A stretch of DNA of 64,000 nt from Mesorhizobium sp. WSM4311 (GTDB taxonomy: Bacteria; Pseudomonadota; Alphaproteobacteria; Rhizobiales; Rhizobiaceae), in the NCBI RefSeq assembly GCF_002295115.1, contig NZ_NSFV01000001.1, forward strand, positions 372,001-436,000, in the 5' to 3' direction. Under the pieces are notes generated by a model. The model did not search any database, was not told the DNA's origin, and worked only from the letters and a program-made list of their open reading frames with translations. Positions 58,901 to 64,000 of the stretch are shown one piece after another (within the stretch, counting starts at the first letter, position 1; the number at the start of each line of letters is the position of its first letter). The position numbers were made by a program, and so were the translations under genes.

Positions 58901-58929
58901 CTTGTTTCGCCGGAAACGATTTGCTACAC
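58901..58929 (+). promoter_or_regulatory. Probable promoter of tRNA-Leu
   Basis: CTTGTT (58901-58906), 17 bp and CTACAC (58924-58929) fit the rhizobial CTTGAC-N17-CTATAT pattern at 8 of 12 positions, about 35 bp before the tRNA. Confidence 0.5.
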
Positions 58930-58963
58930 GCCGCGAGCCGGTCGGTTCCGGCTCCTACCACGT

Positions 58964-59048
58964 GCGGTCGTGGCGGAATTGGTAGACGCGCAGCGTTGAG
59001 GTCGCTGTGGGGCAACCCGTGGAAGTTCGAGTCTTCTCGACCGCACCA
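58964..59048 (+). tRNA. tRNA-Leu (anticodon GAG)
   Basis: Acceptor GCGGTCG/CGACCGC, anticodon arm CAGCG/CGCTG with loop TTGAGGT (anticodon GAG), a long variable arm (TGGGGCAACCCGT) as in class II tRNAs, T loop TTCGAGT, discriminator A (59045) and encoded CCA (59046-59048). Confidence 0.97.
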
Positions 59049-59136
59049 AATTTCCTGAAGCAAGCCTTCGGATACGTTGAAGTAACCTCCGCAAATCTGG
59101 CGATCATCAGGCCTGACCACAGCGCCGGCCGCTCTA

Positions 59137-60459
59137 CTAGGGCTGGACCTCGGGTCCATTCGGCAGCTCGACGGTGACGACGAGGCCGCTTGGCTGATTG
59201 TCGCGCAACTCGATCTTGCCGCCGTGGCCCTGGATGATGTCAGCCACGATCGAGAGACCCAGACCAAAACCGTGTTTCGACGCGACGCCGCGCGACATGT
59301 CCTCCTTGAAGAAGGGTTCGAAAACGCGGGAGCGCGCCGTCATCGAAATGCCGGGCCCATCGTCGCCCACCGCGATGCGCGCTGCCGTGTCGGTCTGCGT
59401 CAATGCGACGGTGACGTTGCCGGCGAATTTGACCCCGTTTTCGCACAAATTGGTGATGGCGCGCGCCAGCGCATTTGGTTTGCACCAGCCCAGAAGCCTG
59501 TCCGGCCCGGAATAGGAAACCGAAAACCCGACATCAGAGAATTCGGCGCAGACGGTTTGCAGCACGCTGGCAATGTCGGCCCGCTGCAGCTTTTCCATCG
59601 AGACGTCGTTGCGCAGATAGGTCAGGGTTTCGTCGATCAGATCTTCGATGTGCTGGACGTCGGACAATATGCCGGTTCGAACGGGGCCGTCATCCATGCG
59701 CTCGGCGCGAAGCCGCAGCCGGGTCAACGGCGTGCGCAGATCATGACTGACGCTGCGCAGCATGCGGGTGCGGTTTTCGATCATGGTGCGGATGCGCGTT
59801 CGCATCCTGTTCAGCGCGCGCGCCAGGCCGACCATTTCGATGGAGCCGCGCTCGGCGAAAAGCTCGTTGCCATTCTCGATCTCGGCTTCCCCCACTGCGT
59901 TCGAGATGCGCTTCAACGGCTCCGTCACGGCCCAGACCGCAAACAGCCAGATCAGCACGGGCAAGGCGATGAAAGCCATGAACCTGTAGAACGAGACACG
60001 GACGAAGCCTGATGTCAGCCAGGAATCGGGCATGCCGAAATGCGCCAGGACGCTTTGCCGGTCCAGATCGATGACAAACGCGTATTGGTCGCCGATCCTT
60101 TTCCAGCGCCCAGGGATCGAGCCGCTCTCGATCTGGAGAAGCCATCCGATGCTTCGCCATTGCAGATAGGAATCTGGAATATCGCTGATCTGTTGCCTGG
60201 GTAGGATCTTGAAATCAAGGCCCGCGCGTGTCGCCGCGGCCAGAACGGCGCCGCGGGCTTCGGCTGGCGTTTCGCGCAACAAGGCAGCGACAACCGCAGC
60301 CCGCCTGGCGCTATCTTCAACGACAGGAAGGTCGATATTCGCTATCAAACCCTCGACGACCGATCCGACGGACATGATCGCGATCACCGCGATGAAAATG
60401 ATCGCCGCGAACTGCCCACGCACCGACTGCGGCAGGAAACGGCGGACCAAGCGCCTCAC
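59137..60459 (-). CDS. Sensor histidine kinase
   Basis: The product is 440 residues. Two membrane helices (~16-38 and ~160-180) enclose a periplasmic sensor domain of ~120 residues; a HAMP linker follows (VTEPLKRISNAVGEAE). The phosphoacceptor is His239 in SVSHDLRTPLTRL; the ATPase domain has NALARAITNLCENGVKF (N box), GDDGPGI (G1) and GFGLGLSIV (G2). It overlaps the response regulator by 4 nt and forms a two-component system with it. The stimulus is probably an envelope condition, as the first gene in the operon is an outer-membrane protein. Confidence 0.94.
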   Translation of the reverse strand: MRRLVRRFLPQSVRGQFAAIIFIAVIAIMSVGSVVEGLIANIDLPVVEDSARRAAVVAALLRETPAEARGAVLAAATRAGLDFKILPRQQISDIPDSYLQWRSIGWLLQIESGSIPGRWKRIGDQYAFVIDLDRQSVLAHFGMPDSWLTSGFVRVSFYRFMAFIALPVLIWLFAVWAVTEPLKRISNAVGEAEIENGNELFAERGSIEMVGLARALNRMRTRIRTMIENRTRMLRSVSHDLRTPLTRLRLRAERMDDGPVRTGILSDVQHIEDLIDETLTYLRNDVSMEKLQRADIASVLQTVCAEFSDVGFSVSYSGPDRLLGWCKPNALARAITNLCENGVKFAGNVTVALTQTDTAARIAVGDDGPGISMTARSRVFEPFFKEDMSRGVASKHGFGLGLSIVADIIQGHGGKIELRDNQPSGLVVTVELPNGPEVQP

Positions 60460-61241
60460 GCTTCCTCCACCGTGGCGGTGAAGATGTAGCCACCCAGGCG
60501 GACAGTCTTGAGAAGAACCGGATCGTGCGCATCCTTTTCGATCTTCTGGCGGATCCGGCTGACATGGACATCGACGCTTCGCTCGATCGGGCCGGCAAGC
60601 CCGGCATGGGTGACGCTGAGAAGCTCCTCGCGCGACAGAACCCGGCCCGCATTGCGGCAGAACGCCAGCAGCAGGTCGAATTCATGCGTCGTGGTCGCAA
60701 CCCGCGCATTGCTGGGATCATGCAGTTGCCGGCGAACGGGATCGAGGCGCCAGCCGTTGAAGCGAAGCACCTTTGTGCGGTCGCGTTCGTCGGGAGCGTA
60801 AGCCGTGCGGCGCAGCAACGCCCTTATCCTTGCCGTCAGTTCGCGCGCGCTGAACGGTTTGGTCACGTAATCGTCGGCGCCGATTTCCAGTCCGAAGATG
60901 CGGTCGATTTCCTCGCCAAGCGCCGTCAGCATCAGGATCGGAACGTTCGTTTGCGCACGAAGCCGGCGGCAGATGCTGAGACCGTTCTCGCCAGGCAGCA
61001 TGATGTCGAGCACGATGAGATCGAATTTCTGGTTGCGAAGCGCGGCGTTCATGCGGACGCCGTTGGCGGCGATTTCCACGATCATGCCGTTTTCCGTCAG
61101 CGTCTCGCCGAGCATGCGGGCGATCTCGATATCGTCTTCGACAATGAGGATATACGGGCCTTGCCTCGGCGATTTGAACTCGGCGTTCAGATCGATCCGG
61201 CTGGAGCCTAGCGCGGCCTGCATTGTATTATGTGTGGCCAT
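60456..61241 (-). CDS. OmpR family response regulator
   Basis: The product is 261 residues from the ATG at 61241, whose first base overlaps the stop of the MipA-like gene. The receiver domain (ILIVEDDIEIARML) is phosphorylated at Asp79 in LIVLDIMLPGENG, with Thr in LMLTALGEE and Lys in DYVTKPFS. The C-terminal winged helix (FDLLLAFCRNAGRVLSREEL and IERSVDVHVSRIRQKIE) is complete. It has an unusually long N-terminal extension of about 29 residues. The likely target is its own operon (see the direct repeat at 62197-62215). Confidence 0.93.
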   Translation of the reverse strand: MATHNTMQAALGSSRIDLNAEFKSPRQGPYILIVEDDIEIARMLGETLTENGMIVEIAANGVRMNAALRNQKFDLIVLDIMLPGENGLSICRRLRAQTNVPILMLTALGEEIDRIFGLEIGADDYVTKPFSARELTARIRALLRRTAYAPDERDRTKVLRFNGWRLDPVRRQLHDPSNARVATTTHEFDLLLAFCRNAGRVLSREELLSVTHAGLAGPIERSVDVHVSRIRQKIEKDAHDPVLLKTVRLGGYIFTATVEEA

Positions 61242-62095
61242 CAAAACCGATATCCGACGAGAAGCATCCCCGAGGGCTGGACCTTGTCGGCGACAACAGG
61301 GCTGTCGACAGCGTCCCCCATAAGAATGCCGACCCCCGCCTGGCCACGCACCATCCAGTTCCGATTGAGCATATATGTGGCGGAAATCGAAAAATCGGCG
61401 CGCTTCAACCCGGCGCCGGCATCATAACGCGCCAGCCCCGAGCGAGCCGACTGCTCCGGCGTGACGCCGAAATAGGCCTGCATGTATTTCTCGTCGGCGA
61501 AGATGACCGATGCGCCGGCGCCGACAATCAACGATTGGGAGAGAGGCCGCGTCACCTCGATGCCAAGCGTGCCCTGCACGCCGTCGCTGCCGCCGATGGT
61601 CTTGTCCAGTTGCGCGAAGATTTCCGCTGGACCGAATTTCACCGCCGCCTTGGCGCCGACGACGGCGCCCATGTCGACATCCCCCAGGCCGCGCAGATGA
61701 TCGGCAACGTCCTCCTTGCGGCCCATGTCGTACCCAAGCCGCGCGCCGAGTTCGAACGGCCAGTGTTCATAGAGGGCGATGTTGGCGCCCGTCGGATCGA
61801 TTCTCACCGTGTCGAGGAATGTCGCCGATATGAAAGGCACCGGCATGACCTTGAACTCGTTGCTGCCCTCATATTTGGGGACGATGATGGCGCCGCCGCC
61901 CAGCACGACATGCCAGTCGGCCAGTTTCTGTTCGAAGCGCCCGAAACGCGAAGGATCGGGCGGCGGGGTCAGATCCTCGGTGTCGACGGCGATGGCGTCC
62001 GCCGCCTGCGCGATCTGCGACTGCGTTGAAAACAGGATTGCCATCGCCGCGAGAGAGGCCCGGCCGGCGAAGAGTCCAGAAACCATTTTGAACAT
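61241..62095 (-). CDS. MipA/OmpV family outer-membrane protein
   Basis: The product is 284 residues with a signal peptide (ASLAAMAILFSTQSQIAQA, cleavage after ~Ala32). The mature part is an outer-membrane beta-barrel of the MipA/OmpV family: DWHVVLGGGAIIVPKYEGSN at the first strand, repeated amphipathic strands, and the C-terminal GMLLVGYRF ending in the aromatic residue used by the BAM machinery. In E. coli MipA links murein enzymes and is induced by antimicrobial compounds. It heads an operon with the two-component system. ATG at 62086 is an alternative start. Confidence 0.88.
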   Translation of the reverse strand: MFKMVSGLFAGRASLAAMAILFSTQSQIAQAADAIAVDTEDLTPPPDPSRFGRFEQKLADWHVVLGGGAIIVPKYEGSNEFKVMPVPFISATFLDTVRIDPTGANIALYEHWPFELGARLGYDMGRKEDVADHLRGLGDVDMGAVVGAKAAVKFGPAEIFAQLDKTIGGSDGVQGTLGIEVTRPLSQSLIVGAGASVIFADEKYMQAYFGVTPEQSARSGLARYDAGAGLKRADFSISATYMLNRNWMVRGQAGVGILMGDAVDSPVVADKVQPSGMLLVGYRF

Positions 62096-62196
62096 GCATG
62101 CTCCAGAGCAGAGAGGCAGTAAGAGCCCCCGATGATCCGGACTATTTCAGGTGAAAATGGCTGCATGCGTGAAGTGATGTTAAGTCTTGTTGCGCA

Positions 62197-62215
62197 ATCT
62201 TGGCCTGATCTTGGC
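62197..62215. promoter_or_regulatory. Direct repeat, candidate response-regulator site
   Basis: ATCTTGGC (62197-62204), CTG, ATCTTGGC (62208-62215) is a perfect direct repeat with an 11-bp period, the spacing preferred by OmpR-type regulators that bind as head-to-tail dimers. It lies ~100 bp before the MipA-like gene, suggesting autoregulation of the operon. Confidence 0.45.
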
Positions 62216-62249
62216 TCGTCTACGAGCACGCTATCACAAGCGCGGGAGG

Positions 62250-63212
62250 TCAATCGGCGACTTCCGCTACCAGAACGCCCCCTTGCCTTCGGCCACCGTC
62301 AGATCGGCGAACCGCTCGATAACGGCCAGGCGACAGGCCATGATGTCGATGGAACAGCTTCGAAAACGCCGCCGCTGTCTCGTAGCCGACCCGGTTCGCA
62401 ATCCGTGCGATGGACTCATCGCTGGTTTCCAGCAGGAACGCAGCTTCCGCCATCCGGCGTTCGATCACATAACGGTACACGGACTGGCCGACGAGCTTGG
62501 TAAAGCGCGCCGAAAATACCGAGCGGCCGAGCCCGACGCGGTGGGCAAGGTCGCTCAGGGTCCAGGGCCGCTCGGGGCTTTCGTGAATCAGCTTGAGCGC
62601 CGGTCCGATATGCGGGTCAGATATGGCCCCGAGCCAGCCGCCTTGTCCTGGGCTGAGAGACGCGATCCAGCTTCGGAGCACCTCGACAAAGAGCACTTCC
62701 GTCAGTCGTGAAAGTGCGACGCGTTGGCCAGGACGCTCGAGCGTGGTCTCGCTAAACATGCGGCGCAGGATTGCTTCAAGCCAATCACCGTCCGCCGTCG
62801 GCTTTAGCAGGAGCACGGGCGGAAGCAGTTCCAGCACGCTGCCGAACATCGGCCGTGACACCGTGAAATTGCCGCAGATCATGGTCGAGAGCGGCTTTGC
62901 GCGGGTGCCGTGACGAACGAAGACCAGACGTGGCGACGATCGATCGATATCCATAATCCGCAAAGGCTCGGCCCGGCGATCCGAATAGAACACATGGGGC
63001 TCTCCGCGCGTGATGACAACAAAATCGCCCGCCGTCATCTGGATTTCCTGCCCCTGTCCGAGCGCGAGGGTCGCTGAGCCCTGGCTGAGATAGTGAAACA
63101 GCGCGTAGGGGCGCGCCGGCAACTCAAGATGCCAGGGATGGCCGAGCTCGAAGTGAAGGAGCAGCGTCCCGCCGAGACGAACGCGATCGAGCACTTGGGC
63201 GAGGATGTCCAT
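62250..63212 (-). CDS. AraC family transcriptional regulator
   Basis: The product is 320 residues from the ATG at 63212 (MDILAQVLDRVRLGGTLLLH), the standard start of the cupin-type AraC group. The N-terminal cupin_6 domain (~1-190) would bind a ligand; the C-terminal double HTH (PWTLSDLAHRVGLGRSVFSA then ESIARIANRVGYETAAAFSK) is complete. It is divergent from the exported hydrolase gene and may regulate it. A basic Arg/Gly tail follows. Confidence 0.9.
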   Translation of the reverse strand: MDILAQVLDRVRLGGTLLLHFELGHPWHLELPARPYALFHYLSQGSATLALGQGQEIQMTAGDFVVITRGEPHVFYSDRRAEPLRIMDIDRSSPRLVFVRHGTRAKPLSTMICGNFTVSRPMFGSVLELLPPVLLLKPTADGDWLEAILRRMFSETTLERPGQRVALSRLTEVLFVEVLRSWIASLSPGQGGWLGAISDPHIGPALKLIHESPERPWTLSDLAHRVGLGRSVFSARFTKLVGQSVYRYVIERRMAEAAFLLETSDESIARIANRVGYETAAAFSKLFHRHHGLSPGRYRAVRRSDGGRRQGGVLVAEVAD

Positions 63213-63425
63213 GCCGCCGAGACTAACCCAATGGACGATCGGACGCAACATCCGGACGATTGATCCCTATCGTCCGGAATGCCCGCGGATTAGGTCATGT
63301 CGTGGCGGGCCGACGTCAAATGCGGCAACCATCACCCGAACGGCAGATGGGAGAACCGCGACTGTTGCCGACACGCCTGCCTTTCCTCGGACCCGCGTCG
63401 TCCGTCATCTCAATAGGAGCAACCA

Positions 63426-64000
63426 ATGCGAAATCTTCTACTCTCAGTCGCCACCGTCCTCATGGCCGGAGCAACAGTCGCCGCCCCCGCCCTATCAGCT
63501 CAACTGCCCAAGGGGGCGGCTCACAATATCGTGCTCGTCCATGGCGCTTTCGTCGACCTGACGAGTTGGAAGCCGGTCGCCGATATCCTTACGAAGAAGG
63601 GCTACAACGTAACGCTCGTCGAAAACCCGCTTACCTCGCTCGCGGCGGACGTCGACGCCACCAAACAGGCGCTCGCGAAACAGAACGGCAAGACCGTCCT
63701 CGTTGGCCACTCCTGGGGCGGTGTGGTCATCACGCAGGCAGGTGACGATCCCAACGTCTCGGCGCTCGTCTACGTCTCCGCATTCGCGCCCGACGTGGGA
63801 GAATCGCTGGCGAGCTTATCCAAGAGCGGTCCGGCAACCGAAGGCGCCGCGGCGATTCATCCCGACGAAAAGGGCAACCTCTACATCGACCCCAAAGTGT
63901 TTCCTTCGGCAGTCGCGGCTGACCTTCCTGCCGAGATCGCCGAATCCTTGGCAAACCATCAGCTCCCGTTGAACCACACGGCGTTCGAGGCTCCAGTCGA
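63426..64000 (+). CDS. Exported alpha/beta hydrolase (3' end outside the window)
   Basis: The frame starts at 63426, has AGGAGC at 63415-63420 and stays open to the window edge, so 191 residues are visible. The signal peptide is MRNLLLSVATVLMAGATVAA with cleavage near APALSA. The alpha/beta-hydrolase fold is shown by NIVLVHGAFVDLTSW (oxyanion region) and VLVGHSWGGVVI (nucleophile Ser), then VYVSAFAPD. The acid and His of the triad would lie beyond the window. It resembles the salicylate-esterase-like group. The AraC gene is divergent. Confidence 0.85.
   Translation, partial: MRNLLLSVATVLMAGATVAAPALSAQLPKGAAHNIVLVHGAFVDLTSWKPVADILTKKGYNVTLVENPLTSLAADVDATKQALAKQNGKTVLVGHSWGGVVITQAGDDPNVSALVYVSAFAPDVGESLASLSKSGPATEGAAAIHPDEKGNLYIDPKVFPSAVAADLPAEIAESLANHQLPLNHTAFEAPV

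Overview
The window looks like a chromosomal segment of a high-GC alphaproteobacterium of the order Rhizobiales, most likely Mesorhizobium or a close relative. The evidence is the aerobic (CobG-dependent) cobalamin gene set, the short alphaproteobacterial-type ProRS, RNase J, a BA14K-like protein, DUF1467 beside methylmalonyl-CoA epimerase, and promoters of the rhizobial CTTGAC-N17-CTATAT type. The genus is inferred from gene content and sequence feel; no search was run.

Layout. 1-9 kb: the 3' end of an FAD monooxygenase, a secreted CHAT-domain protein, a divergent GST/MarR pair with three clear operator-like palindromes, a TetR regulator followed by ilvC (with a 50-bp duplication of its own 3' end and a good terminator), a BA14K-like protein, an endonuclease/exonuclease/phosphatase-family protein and a Nudix hydrolase. 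9-13.8 kb: a small membrane protein, a MacAB-type tripartite export operon on the minus strand, and a divergent PhzF-family gene. 13.9-14.9 kb: tRNA-Lys(CTT) with a near-consensus promoter and an unrecognised gene of lower GC. 14.9-30.6 kb: a large cobalamin cluster. On the minus strand, from a cobalamin riboswitch, it reads DUF1636-cobW-cobN-cobG-cobH-cobI-cobJ, then cobK on the opposite strand, then cobL-cobE-cobM-cobA-cobB-cobS-cobT. Most minus-strand junctions are 4-nt stop/start overlaps. A YcaQ/AlkX-like DNA glycosylase gene precedes it.

32.2-48 kb: the complete 14-gene complex I operon nuoA-N, with an additional gene between nuoF and nuoG, then birA and rnj. 50.6-58 kb: a metallo-beta-lactamase-fold hydrolase, mce, a DUF1467 protein, a probable minus-strand small RNA, proS, lolC-lolD, a 28-codon membrane peptide gene preceded by a LexA/SOS box, and an SRPBCC/site-2-protease fusion. 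58-64 kb: lipB, tRNA-Leu(GAG), a MipA/OmpV-response regulator-histidine kinase operon, an AraC regulator, and the 5' part of an exported alpha/beta hydrolase cut by the window end.

Most striking points: (i) the GAAC-N7-GAAC SOS box over the promoter of a tiny membrane protein, reminiscent of the Caulobacter SidA division inhibitor; (ii) two copies of one palindromic repeat inserted in frame inside cobG and cobN, so that both enzymes carry the same extra peptide; (iii) a cobalamin riboswitch whose expression platform holds mutually exclusive hairpins, the Shine-Dalgarno sequence inside the terminator and the start codon in its U tract; (iv) cobK lying antisense inside an otherwise coupled minus-strand cob operon, with start codons overlapping those of cobL; (v) a helix-hairpin-helix domain shared by the long NuoE tail and the extra nuo-operon protein; (vi) a probable ~150-nt small RNA upstream of proS.
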